From an uncultured Acidobacteriia bacterium (lineage in GTDB: Bacteria > Acidobacteriota > Terriglobia > Bryobacterales > Bryobacteraceae): DNA of 33,563 bases. Under the pieces are notes generated by a model that was not told the origin of the DNA, did no database searches, and worked only from the letters and a program-made list of their open reading frames with translations. This document shows, in pieces, positions 1-7,052 of this stretch. Position numbers and translations under genes: made by a program. The first letter of the stretch is position 1. Each line of letters begins with the position of its first letter. The stretch is taken from the NCBI GenBank assembly GCA_903929755.1, contig CAIYVZ010000038.1:1-33563 (forward strand). The letters are read 5' to 3'.

Positions 1-228
1 AGTGGGAATCTTGTTCAAGATACTGAATTACTTTGTGTGACTGTGGCGTGACTGCGAGTGTCTGTTTGACCAATCGGCGAGGCACTGAAAGTCTTTAGAA
101 TCAGCGGCTCTGGAGCATCCGGAATAGCCTTTCGGTTCGAGCCCCGCCCGGCTCACCATTTTTTTGATTCGACGTTGCTAAGTCTCCGAGTGCAACCAGC
201 TTATGCTGGAACAAAGGCCTGACACCGC
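1..228. other. Left-edge region with no recognisable gene
   Basis: Apart from the tRNA-like 3' end at about 133-158 and its T-run, I see no supported gene here. A short dyad (CCAGC-TTAT-GCTGG) follows it, just before the first coding region. The window starts inside this region, so a feature extending in from the left cannot be excluded. Confidence 0.4.
133..158 (+). tRNA. tRNA-like 3' end (possible tRNA fragment or att remnant)
   Basis: The stretch reads as a T-loop (TTCGAGC), a T-stem 3' strand, a 7-nt acceptor 3' strand (CCGGCTC), discriminator A and an encoded CCA at 156-158, followed by a run of seven T. The expected partners are missing: the bases before the T-loop do not pair well with CCCGC, and no GAGCCGG acceptor 5' strand was found upstream in the window. 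I therefore read it as the 3' part of a tRNA, either a decayed gene or the copy left at an integration site, not a working tRNA. A tmRNA 3' end was considered and is less likely. Confidence 0.3.
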
Positions 229-825
229 TTGGAAAACCGTACTTTCATTTGCCTGTTCGACCTGAAGGCCTACGACGATCACGTTGCCCCGGCCCTGCGC
301 CTCTATACCCACGATTTCGATCCGGCGGGCGTGGTTACCCTGCTGGAGCAAATGGACAAGGTCAATCCCGAGGGCGATCTGAAGCACTGGATTGACTCCA
401 TCCGCCCCGACAAGGGTTACAAGCCGAGCGAGCAGACCGTGCGTGAGCTCTCTGAGATTGTGATCCCGGGCCGGTGCCTGCCACGCGAGCCGGGCTTGAA
501 TCCCCAGCAGAACGCCGATATTTTGCTCCCGTGGCTGGGCGAGCAATCAGAATGGTTTGCCGATCTAATGGACGACGGCGAGGAATTGGCCGGGGCGCGT
601 CTCGAATTTGGCTTCGGCAACGGGCGTTTAGTGGCGACGCGAGAGCAGATCGCCCAATTTCAGGCGGAAGTATCTCAGATCCCGGCTCCCGAAGGACCGT
701 GGGAGAAACTTGCGGCAGATTTTTCCAACCTGAAGCGGATTCTGGCTCGGGCGTCTGCCGAAACGAGCTACACGCTGCTCAAAACGGCCGTCGAGCAAGT
801 CGAGCCCGTACCCCAACACCAGTAG
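229..825 (+). CDS. Hypothetical protein (198 aa)
   Basis: I do not recognise this family. The frame is open from a TTG at 229 (an in-frame TGA lies at 220-222, so it cannot start earlier) to TAG at 823-825, with an AAAGG about 11 nt upstream as a possible ribosome-binding site. The product is soluble-looking and acidic, with no signal peptide or membrane segment. It begins with a mixed hydrophobic stretch (FICLFDLKAYDDHVAP) and has a central Asp/Glu-rich part (FADLMDDGEELAGARLEFGF) and a charged helical C-terminus. It sits between a tRNA-like fragment and a Fic pseudogene, so it probably belongs to an old accessory insertion. Later in-frame GTG or ATG codons (for example 352) are possible alternative starts. 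Confidence 0.5.
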   Translation: MENRTFICLFDLKAYDDHVAPALRLYTHDFDPAGVVTLLEQMDKVNPEGDLKHWIDSIRPDKGYKPSEQTVRELSEIVIPGRCLPREPGLNPQQNADILLPWLGEQSEWFADLMDDGEELAGARLEFGFGNGRLVATREQIAQFQAEVSQIPAPEGPWEKLAADFSNLKRILARASAETSYTLLKTAVEQVEPVPQHQ

Positions 826-846
826 GAAGATTTTCGCTAAATGTAA

Positions 847-871
847 GAGGGGGGCCAGCAGTAGCCCCCTC
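847..871 (+). terminator. GC-rich hairpin after the hypothetical gene
   Basis: GAGGGGG (847-853) pairs with CCCCCTC (865-871), about 20 nt after the stop codon at 825 and before the Fic remnant at 893. No T-run follows, so it is a candidate terminator or mRNA-end hairpin only. Confidence 0.4.
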
Positions 872-892
872 GGGCTCGTTAACGAAAGAAAA

Positions 893-1527
893 ATGGAGAG
901 CTATGCTGTGAAATACTACGGCGACGAGAGCGTACGGGCATTCGTTCCTCCGCCCCTGCCACCCAAGCCCCCAGTACGGCTGGCTGGACTAGAACTCCTG
1001 CTGGAGCAGGCAAACCACTCTCTGGGCCGGCTTGACGGGCTGGCGTCGGTCCTTCCCAATCTACCCCTGTTTATCTACGCCTGGGTCCGTAAGGAAGCTC
1101 TGCTGTCTTCCCAAATCGAGGGAACGCAAGCCTCACTTTCTGACCTCCTGCTCTTCGAGAGCAAAGAGATACCTGGCGTACCGGATCGGAGGCACCCGCC
1201 CGGGCAACGCCGCATTTGTTCCGCCGCCACCCGATCTCGTGCCGGAGTGCATGAACGCCCTGGCGCTGTTTTTTCATGAGCCAGCCCCGGAACTTCCGAT
1301 GCTCGTCAAAGCTTCTGATTACCTTGCTGCTCTGCGCCTCCGGGGTCAATCGTGGGCCAATACTCTACCTGAGCTTGTATTTCAAACAGGACCGAACCGT
1401 CTACTACGATCTCCTCGACCGGGTTCGGGCAAAGGGCGACTGGGAAACATGGATGGAGTTTTTCCTTTCCGGAGTGCGGGATACCGCAGAGAAAGCTGCC
1501 ACAGCGGCACAGACTCTTCGTCTATGA
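893..1527 (+). pseudogene. Fic-family protein pseudogene, catalytic core deleted
   Basis: Three successive frames together rebuild a Fic (filamentation induced by cAMP) AMP-transferase. From ATG 893 to about 1185 there is a Fic_N domain ending in SQIEGTQASLSDLLLFE. A second frame, about 1180-1305, gives RIGGTRPGNAAFVPPPPD. A third, about 1306-1527, gives the C-terminal part (LLITLLLCASGV, then LYLSLYFKQDRTVYYDLL). Compared with intact family members, as I know them, about 70 codons are missing at the first junction (after GVPD) and about 25-30 at the second. The second gap removes the catalytic HPFxDGNGR motif completely. The product cannot be an active Fic enzyme. Intact relatives usually act as toxins or regulators that attach AMP to target proteins. 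The frame changes at both junctions, so this is gene decay and not a shortened functional variant. Confidence 0.8.
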
Positions 1528-1690
1528 TGCCTACCTCGCGATTCTCAACGAAGGTACAGAACCGCTCTGGTGATTTCCATCACCACATTTGACGTATTGC
1601 ACCAGCCAAACCCCCGCAAAGGCGACCGGGCGACCTGGGAAGAACGCATGGAGAAAACTGAGATGTGGGGTGGGTGGAGTGAAGACTCAA
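1528..1690 (+). pseudogene. Coding debris of unknown origin
   Basis: Directly after the Fic remnant, one frame gives FVYDAYLAILNEGTEPLW then stop at about 1572. A second frame continues with VISITTFDVLHQPNPRKGD and ends at a TGA near 1690 after MWGGWSEDSR. The two pieces read like one protein tail split by a frameshift, because both have protein-like composition and meet without a gap. I do not recognise the family. It may be the end of a neighbouring gene lost in the same decay that broke the Fic gene. Confidence 0.3.
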
Positions 1691-1713
1691 GGTGAGGGCA
1701 GGGCGAGGCCCCC

Positions 1714-1741
1714 AAAAAAAATGGACCCCAAACTGGAGTCC
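1714..1741 (-). terminator. Intrinsic terminator of tRNA-Pro
   Basis: On the minus strand, GGACTCC (1741-1735) and GGGGTCC (1729-1723) form a 7-bp stem with one G-U pair and a 5-nt loop, followed by a run of eight T (1721-1714 is A-rich on the plus strand). It lies about 33 nt downstream of the tRNA-Pro 3' end, as expected for its Rho-independent terminator. Confidence 0.8.
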
Positions 1742-1774
1742 AAAGAATCATTCCTGGCTAAATTGAAGGAGTTA

Positions 1775-1852
1775 TGGTCGGGCTGCCGGGATTCGAACCC
1801 GGGACCTCTTGCACCCCAAGCAAGCGCGCTAGCCAGGCTGCGCCACAGCCCG
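1775..1852 (-). tRNA. tRNA-Pro (anticodon GGG)
   Basis: The minus strand folds into a complete cloverleaf. The acceptor stem is CGGGCTG paired with CAGCCCG, the anticodon stem is CTTGC/GCAAG, and the loop is TTGGGGT, giving anticodon GGG (proline, CCC/CCU codons). The T-arm is CCGGG-TTCGAAT-CCCGG, the discriminator is A and CCA is encoded at 1777-1775. Length is 78 nt including CCA. A promoter-like element lies just upstream (1861-1890) and an intrinsic terminator just downstream (1714-1741), so it is a stand-alone transcription unit. Confidence 0.95.
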
Positions 1853-1860
1853 ATTTCTCT

Positions 1861-1890
1861 AGTCTACACCCACCCACACGCTGCCCCCAA
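1861..1890 (-). promoter_or_regulatory. Possible promoter of tRNA-Pro
   Basis: Reading the minus strand, TTGGGG (1890-1885) and TAGACT (1866-1861) are 18 bp apart. The -10-like box ends 9 nt before the tRNA 5' end, which is the right distance for transcription to start at or just before the mature 5' end. The match to consensus is moderate. Confidence 0.4.
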
Positions 1891-1913
1891 CATGGGTACG
1901 CTACCCTTCCTTC

Positions 1914-3185
1914 ATGGCCCCACACGCGCTCTCCAAAACCGGAATTCATCGCGTGATTTTAGCCACCATAATGGCAGGTATACTGGCAGGCCTCGGCGCC
2001 ATCGGGTTCCACTTCATCGCCAACCATCTTGACGAGGTTCTCGTCATCTGGGCGGCAAAGCGGCCACTCTACGTCATCGGCATTCCTACCCTCGGTCTGT
2101 GCCTGATCGGCCTGCTGCTCCAGTTCGCTCCCGAAGCCCGCCTCGGAGGAGTCCGCGAAGTTCTGGAAGCGCTGCACCGGGGTGCGGGTAAAGTCGGCCT
2201 CATCCGCCTCCTCAACGTAGTCGCCAGCGGCCTGGTTCTTGCTTTCGGCGGTTCGGTTGGCCCCGAAGGCCCCATGGTGCAACTCGGCGCAGTCGCCGGT
2301 AGCCAGGCGGGGCAACTCTTTGGGCTTTCCGGACGCCACCTCCGTACGCTCGTCCGGGCCGGAACCGCCGCCGGAGTTGCCGCCGCCTTCCGGTCTCCCG
2401 CCGGAGGCGTCCTCCTCGTGCTGGAAATCTTTGGGGCGAAACTGGACCGGGATCTGACCGCCATCGCCACCGCCGCAGGGCTCGGCTACCTGCTTCGCAC
2501 CACCCTGCTGGGCGACGCCTATCCCTTTCGCCCCACTGCCCCACAGGAACCCCTCCCTATCCTGACTCTGTTGACCGCTATCCCCCTCATGGGTCTGCTC
2601 GCTGCCCCGGCAGGCCACCTCTTTATATCCATGTTCCGGGCGATGCCCAGATTCTTCCCCACCGCTATCCCGCTCTGGCTCAGAGTTACGCTCGGAGGCT
2701 TGATTATCGGCGTGCTGGGCGTTTGGTTCCCCCAGGTTCTTTCGGCGGGCTACCCCACCATCCTCGCCGGACTCCACGGGCAGTTCACCGTCAGCCTTTT
2801 TGTGGTCCTGCTGCTCCTGAAGATGTTCGCGACTTCTGTTACCTTCGGCTCCGGTGCCGTGGGCGGCCTTTTCGCGCCCACGCTGGTGATGGGCTCCCTT
2901 TTCGGCGGGGCATTCGGCTTTGGCCTCCATGCCATTTGGCCCGAAGCCGCCCCACAACCCGAATTATTCGTGCTGCTTGGCATGATCGTCATGTTTGGTT
3001 CTATCGTGAAGGGCTACCTCAGCGGTTTGCTCATGATCGCCGACATGAGCGGCTGTTACCACCAGCTTCTGCTCCCGGGAATCATCGCGGGCGGTATTTC
3101 TTACCTCGTCAGTTGGCAGTTGCATGACACATCTGTCTTCGGACTTGCACTCAATAACTCCAGTGACACAATGGAAAATGACTAA
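1914..3185 (+). CDS. ClC-family chloride channel/transporter (423 aa)
   Basis: An inner-membrane anion channel or transporter of the ClC family. It is hydrophobic throughout. The selectivity-filter motif GGSVGPEGP is at residues 112-120 with the gating glutamate E118, and GSGAVGGLFAP is at 312-322. AFRSPAGGVLLVLEIF (about 159-173) matches the E. coli ClC-ec1 region holding E202/E203. Aligned by eye, only the first glutamate remains (E171) and the internal proton-transfer glutamate E203 is replaced by I172. The GSGIP loop is also changed (RLGGVREV, 77-84). From what is known of ClC proteins, loss of that glutamate favours passive channel behaviour over Cl-/H+ exchange. There is no C-terminal CBS domain. 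ATG 1914 is used; the first membrane helix starts soon after. It is probably expressed alone, since 55-80 bp separate it from the redoxin operon. Confidence 0.92.
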   Translation: MAPHALSKTGIHRVILATIMAGILAGLGAIGFHFIANHLDEVLVIWAAKRPLYVIGIPTLGLCLIGLLLQFAPEARLGGVREVLEALHRGAGKVGLIRLLNVVASGLVLAFGGSVGPEGPMVQLGAVAGSQAGQLFGLSGRHLRTLVRAGTAAGVAAAFRSPAGGVLLVLEIFGAKLDRDLTAIATAAGLGYLLRTTLLGDAYPFRPTAPQEPLPILTLLTAIPLMGLLAAPAGHLFISMFRAMPRFFPTAIPLWLRVTLGGLIIGVLGVWFPQVLSAGYPTILAGLHGQFTVSLFVVLLLLKMFATSVTFGSGAVGGLFAPTLVMGSLFGGAFGFGLHAIWPEAAPQPELFVLLGMIVMFGSIVKGYLSGLLMIADMSGCYHQLLLPGIIAGGISYLVSWQLHDTSVFGLALNNSSDTMEND

Positions 3186-3267
3186 CTGCGCCACCGTTTT
3201 GCGCATTGATTAACGCGCCGCGGTTTAGCGGTGCATCTTTTTGAATTACACCTCGGGAGACATCACT

Positions 3268-3819
3268 TTGGAGACAGTAAACGTAAAGCAGGATTTTGGA
3301 GCGCCTTTACCGGATTTCACGCTCGCCGGCCTCAATGGCGGAGATGTCACGCTTTCAGAAGCCCTCAGGGACAAGAAGGGCGCGGTGGTCATTTTCTGGT
3401 CCAGCACCTGCTCCCACTGTGTCCGCTACGACAAGACGCTGAACACGTTCGCGGAACGGCACCCGGATCTTGCATTCTTTGTGCTGGCTTCGCGCCAGGG
3501 CGAGACTGCCGAAGATGTGAAGAAGGCCGCCAAAGAGCGGAAGATCACGTTCCCCATCATTCTGGACCCCATGGGCAAGGTGGCTGGAAAATGGTATACC
3601 CAGCAAACCCCGCGCGCCTTCCTGCTCGATAAAGAAGCCCGCCTCCTGTATCGGGGTGCCATCGACAACTTCAAGTACCCCGAAGACGCCGAGTATCTGG
3701 GTTATCTGGAACCCGCAATCGACCAGTTTCTGGCCGGGGAACCCATCGGCCGTACCGAAACCGCCAGCTTCGGCTGTGCGATCCAGTCCGTCTACTACAT
3801 CCTTCCGAGATCCCTATGA
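3268..3819 (+). CDS. Redoxin / thioredoxin-fold (AhpC-TSA-like) protein (183 aa)
   Basis: A thioredoxin-fold protein of the redoxin/AhpC-TSA superfamily. It starts with PDFTLAGLNGGDVTLSE, followed by the active site WSSTCSHC with a CxxC pair (C48, C51). Later parts carry the conserved FPIILD, a cis-Pro-like TPRAFLLD and a C-terminal ASFGCAIQ with a third cysteine. No signal peptide is visible, so it should act in the cytoplasm as a peroxide- or disulfide-reducing partner. The start chosen is TTG 3268, because GGGAGA lies 8 nt upstream; the frame is open further up to a TTG at 3241. Its stop overlaps the next gene's ATG (ATGA, 3816-3819), so it is translationally coupled to the FAD enzyme. That suggests it supplies reducing power to, or protects, that enzyme (inference). 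Confidence 0.85.
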   Translation: METVNVKQDFGAPLPDFTLAGLNGGDVTLSEALRDKKGAVVIFWSSTCSHCVRYDKTLNTFAERHPDLAFFVLASRQGETAEDVKKAAKERKITFPIILDPMGKVAGKWYTQQTPRAFLLDKEARLLYRGAIDNFKYPEDAEYLGYLEPAIDQFLAGEPIGRTETASFGCAIQSVYYILPRSL

Positions 3820-5573
3820 ACCCTGTGCAAGCCGACGTCATTATCACTGGCGCGGGTCTGGCCGGCCTTACCCTTGCCCGCCAGCTGCTCCTCTACACTC
3901 AGAAAACCGTCCTGATTCTGGACAAATTAGAGAATGTCCCCGGGAAGTCCATGAAGGTGGGCGAATCGCTCGTCCAGTTGGGCGGCTATTACCTCTACCG
4001 CACGCTCGATCTTGAAGAGCACCTCCTCACTGAACACTTCTTGAAGTACAACCTGCGCTTCCACTGGAAAACTACCAGCGGCGAGCACGATTATTGGGAG
4101 GACGTTTCCTCCTCCGCCATCCGCACCATCTCGAATATCGCCACGTTCCAGGTGGACCGAAACTTGCTTGAGGACTACCTCATGAAATTGAACCTGGAAA
4201 ATCCCCGGTTCAAATTTATAGGCGGCGCGAAGAATATTAAGGTCGATCTGGCTACGAACGGTAGTGCCCACAAGGTCTCCTGGGCGACAGGAGAAGCTAC
4301 GGGTGCGTGGGTCGTTGACGCGTCCGGCCGTCCCGGTATCCTGAAGAGAAGTCTGGGTTTAGAGAAAAAGAACCAGATTCAGCACGGTTCCACCTGGGCC
4401 TGGGTTGACGGCATCGTGAACTATGAACGGTTCACCAAACTCTCCCACCAGGAGATGATCAACAGCCCGAAACGCCAGCAGCTTGGCAATTTTCCCTTCT
4501 TCCTGGGCACCGGCCACTTCTGCGGGGAAGGACGCTGGTTCTGGGTGATTCCACTCCATGGGAAGACCAGCCTGGGGCTTGTGTACGACCATGCCGTGGT
4601 CAACCCCGAAGAAGTCTCCAATGGACGTAAGATGCTGGACTGGGTTGCCAAAGACTGGCCCCTGTTCGCCGAAGACTTCGCCAAACGAAAAATTATTGAT
4701 GAAGGCCGCTTCGTCAGCTACTCCTACGACGCCCGGCAGACCATCGACGCCTCCAAATGGGCCATCACCGGGGAAGCCGGTCGCTTCTCTGACCCCCTTT
4801 ACAGCCCCGGCACTGATCTCATCGCCATCTACAACACGCTGATCGTGGACGCGATTGAAACGCCCGAAGGCGGCGATCTGGATGCCAAGTGCGGCTTCTT
4901 CGAGCAGATTATGCGCGTGATGTACGACGCGTATATCCCCTCCTACCAGCTCAGCTACAACTGCCTCGGCGACCAGGAGACCTTGACTCTCAAGTACACC
5001 TGGGAACTGGCTATCTACTTCGGTTTCTATGTGATGCCGTTCGTGAACCAGCTCTTCGCCGATAAGAAGTTCATGATGGCCTACCTTCGCCGGTTCGCCA
5101 TCTTCGGCCCCATCAACCGCACCGTGCAGCACATCCTCCACGACTATTTCGACTGGAAGAAGGCCAATGACCTTATCGGGCGGGCGGATTGGGAACACGT
5201 CGATTTCTATTTGATCGAACCACTACGCATGTCGGAAAAGCTCTTCTACGAAGTCGGCCTCACCAACGAGCAGGCCGAAGATGCGCTCGACATGCACGTG
5301 GACCGTCTCCGCGAATTCGCACGCTGGATCATCGCCCAGGTTTACGCCTCGGTCGTCGGGGATAAGCGCGCGCTCGTGAACGCTTCGTTCATCAATAGCA
5401 TTAAGCTTCGCGACACCATGTTTAATGCCGAGAAGATGCGCGACCACTACGCTAAACACGCCGCCTGCGAGGACGTGTACCAGTGGAACCTGAACCCGTT
5501 CGCACTGGAAAATTTCGTCAGCACTACCTCCAAAGCTATGGAGGAAAGAACCATGGAGTCAGCCGCAACTTAA
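3816..5573 (+). CDS. FAD-dependent oxidoreductase, flavin-dependent halogenase-like (585 aa)
   Basis: A flavoprotein of the tryptophan/phenol halogenase superfamily. It has an N-terminal FAD-binding Rossmann motif TGAGLAG (11-17), MKVGESLVQLGG (46-57) at the place of the usual GES/GEA signature, WFWVIP (241-246) matching the halogenase WxWxIP motif, and GEAGRFSDPLYSPG (319-332) matching the second FAD motif. By eye, HFLKYNLRFHW places K77 where the catalytic lysine of PrnA-type halogenases lies. The usual proline after GESLL is absent. The C-terminal 230 residues form a helical extension. Known halogenases use FADH2, O2 and halide, with the flavin supplied by a separate reductase. A hydroxylase or a reductase of the geranylgeranyl type is possible instead. 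It is the middle gene of an operon with a redoxin and a carotenoid-cleavage-type oxygenase; the substrate is unknown. Confidence 0.8.
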   Translation: MNPVQADVIITGAGLAGLTLARQLLLYTQKTVLILDKLENVPGKSMKVGESLVQLGGYYLYRTLDLEEHLLTEHFLKYNLRFHWKTTSGEHDYWEDVSSSAIRTISNIATFQVDRNLLEDYLMKLNLENPRFKFIGGAKNIKVDLATNGSAHKVSWATGEATGAWVVDASGRPGILKRSLGLEKKNQIQHGSTWAWVDGIVNYERFTKLSHQEMINSPKRQQLGNFPFFLGTGHFCGEGRWFWVIPLHGKTSLGLVYDHAVVNPEEVSNGRKMLDWVAKDWPLFAEDFAKRKIIDEGRFVSYSYDARQTIDASKWAITGEAGRFSDPLYSPGTDLIAIYNTLIVDAIETPEGGDLDAKCGFFEQIMRVMYDAYIPSYQLSYNCLGDQETLTLKYTWELAIYFGFYVMPFVNQLFADKKFMMAYLRRFAIFGPINRTVQHILHDYFDWKKANDLIGRADWEHVDFYLIEPLRMSEKLFYEVGLTNEQAEDALDMHVDRLREFARWIIAQVYASVVGDKRALVNASFINSIKLRDTMFNAEKMRDHYAKHAACEDVYQWNLNPFALENFVSTTSKAMEERTMESAAT

Positions 5574-5578
5574 TCGCC

Positions 5579-7009
5579 ATGCCAACCCAAATCGACGCCG
5601 CCCCCCTGCTGGAACGCTGTTTCCTCTTTGATGCTACGGAGGATTCGTACGAAATCAACGGAATCCAGGGAGAGATTCCCGCCTGGCTCCGAGGTTCGTA
5701 CTATGTGAACGGCCCGTCTCGTTTCGAGCGTGCCGGGATGCGCTGCAAGCACTGGCTGGACGGCGACGGGATGGTTTCCACGCTCCGCTTTACCGACAAA
5801 GGGGTTCGTTTCACCAACCGCTTCGTCCAAACCACCAAATTAAGGGAAGAAGAAGCCGCGGGGCGCTTTATTTACCGCGGCTTCGGAACCTCTTTCCCGG
5901 GTGACAAAACGAAGCGGAACGTGATGCTGGAACCCCCAAACAACGTGAGCGTTTATCGTTATGCGGGCACCTTGCTCTCCTTCGCCGAACAGGCGATGCC
6001 CATCGAACTCGATCCCTACACGCTCGAATCGAAGGGTGACTACGATTTCAATGGCTCCATCAGCGAAATCACGCCTTTCGCCGCCCACGCGAAAACTGAC
6101 CCCGTCAACGGCCATCTGATCAACTTTGGCATTTCGTTCTCCGCGACCGAGCCCATGCTCAACGTCTACGAGTTCGACGACAAAGGCGAGATGCTGCGCC
6201 GCCGCCGTCATCCGCTGAAGTATCAGCACTCCCTGCATGACATGGGTTTCACGCCCAACTATGTAGCGTTTTATCTCAGCCCGCTCATCATGGATTTCAA
6301 CCGCTTCGTGAACGAGGGCGTGTCCGTTATGGAATCGCTCAGTTGGGAGCCGGAAAAGGGCTCTACTATCCTGGTCGCCCAGCGTTCCGCGAAAACCGAG
6401 GAAGCCTTCCGGGTGGAGGTGGAACCTGGCTACTGCCTCCATGTGATCAACTGTCATGAAGAGGGCCGGAAGTTTTACATGGACGTCTTTGAAATGGAGC
6501 GGCCCATCTACGGCGAATACCAGCCCATTCCGGATCTGTTTGGCACGGCTCCGGCCTGTCGCCCGGTCCGGTACATCATCGACCTAGACACAAAAGCCCT
6601 CGTCGGGCGGATTGCTATGGAATACGACAAGTCCCCGGACTTCCCGGCCGTCGATTCCCACCGTGCCGGCACGGAACTCAACGACTTTTGGGCCCTCGGC
6701 ATTGGAGAATTCCACGCCTCTGGCCGCAAGTTCTTCGATGAACTGATCCACGGCTCCTGGAAGTCGAATTCCATCGCCGACGTGTATCGTGTTCCCAGGG
6801 AACAGTACCTCGGCGGCGAACCCGTCTCCGTCTTCAATCCGGCCAACAAGGACGAAGCGGTCATCATCTGCGAGCACTTCCTCCCGGCGGAAGGAAGAGT
6901 GGAATTCCTTATCTTCGACGCCTTCAATATCTCCAAAGGGCCCATCGCAAAGCTGCCCCTGAAACACATGATCCACGCCGGCTTCCACACCAGCTTCGAG
7001 TTCGAGTAG
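5579..7009 (+). CDS. Carotenoid/stilbene cleavage oxygenase (RPE65 superfamily, 476 aa)
   Basis: A non-haem Fe(II) dioxygenase that cleaves C=C bonds in carotenoids, apocarotenoids or stilbenes. The four iron-binding histidines can be placed: H170 (FAAHAKTDP), H220 (HSLHDMGF), H288 (CLHVINCHEE) and H470 (MIHAGFHTSF). The N-terminus has the family blade start (GEIPAWLRGSYYVNGPSRFE) and the HWLDGDGMV motif. ATG 5579 is used: it lies 5 nt after the FAD gene's stop and gives the family's usual length and start. There is no signal peptide, so it should act in the cytoplasm or at the inner membrane face. Tight coupling to the halogenase-like gene suggests both work on the same hydrophobic, probably polyene or aryl-alkene, substrate (inference). 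Confidence 0.92.
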   Translation: MPTQIDAAPLLERCFLFDATEDSYEINGIQGEIPAWLRGSYYVNGPSRFERAGMRCKHWLDGDGMVSTLRFTDKGVRFTNRFVQTTKLREEEAAGRFIYRGFGTSFPGDKTKRNVMLEPPNNVSVYRYAGTLLSFAEQAMPIELDPYTLESKGDYDFNGSISEITPFAAHAKTDPVNGHLINFGISFSATEPMLNVYEFDDKGEMLRRRRHPLKYQHSLHDMGFTPNYVAFYLSPLIMDFNRFVNEGVSVMESLSWEPEKGSTILVAQRSAKTEEAFRVEVEPGYCLHVINCHEEGRKFYMDVFEMERPIYGEYQPIPDLFGTAPACRPVRYIIDLDTKALVGRIAMEYDKSPDFPAVDSHRAGTELNDFWALGIGEFHASGRKFFDELIHGSWKSNSIADVYRVPREQYLGGEPVSVFNPANKDEAVIICEHFLPAEGRVEFLIFDAFNISKGPIAKLPLKHMIHAGFHTSFEFE

Positions 7010-7023
7010 AGAGCAGGCAATCG

Positions 7024-7052
7024 CTGGACTACCCCAGCGTGGGGTAGTCCAG
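7024..7052. terminator. Bidirectional hairpin terminator inside the end of the OYE gene
   Basis: CTGGACTACCCCA (7024-7036) and TGGGGTAGTCCAG (7040-7052) form a perfect 13-bp stem with a 3-nt loop. It lies between two convergent genes whose stops are at 7009 (+) and 7029 (-), and covers the last seven codons and the stop of the minus gene. No long T-run follows on either strand. Confidence 0.6.

Noticed and set aside
1-158. 3' half of a tmRNA
   Set aside because: The CCA-ending arm is tRNA-like, but the acceptor sequence does not match the usual tmRNA end and no tag-peptide reading frame or pseudoknot series was recognised in the visible part.
1959-2957. A 332-codon open frame antisense to the ClC gene
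   Set aside because: It mirrors a strongly recognisable membrane protein on the other strand and its translation is low-complexity (Gly/Glu/Arg-rich), as expected for a shadow in GC-rich DNA.
3186-3267. Promoter or terminator between the ClC gene and the redoxin operon
   Set aside because: Only a 4-bp hairpin (CCGC/GCGG) and a poor TTGATT-type box were seen; neither is convincing enough to list.
4421-5198. Long antisense frames across the FAD enzyme gene
   Set aside because: The sense strand carries clear FAD and halogenase-like motifs; the antisense translations show none.
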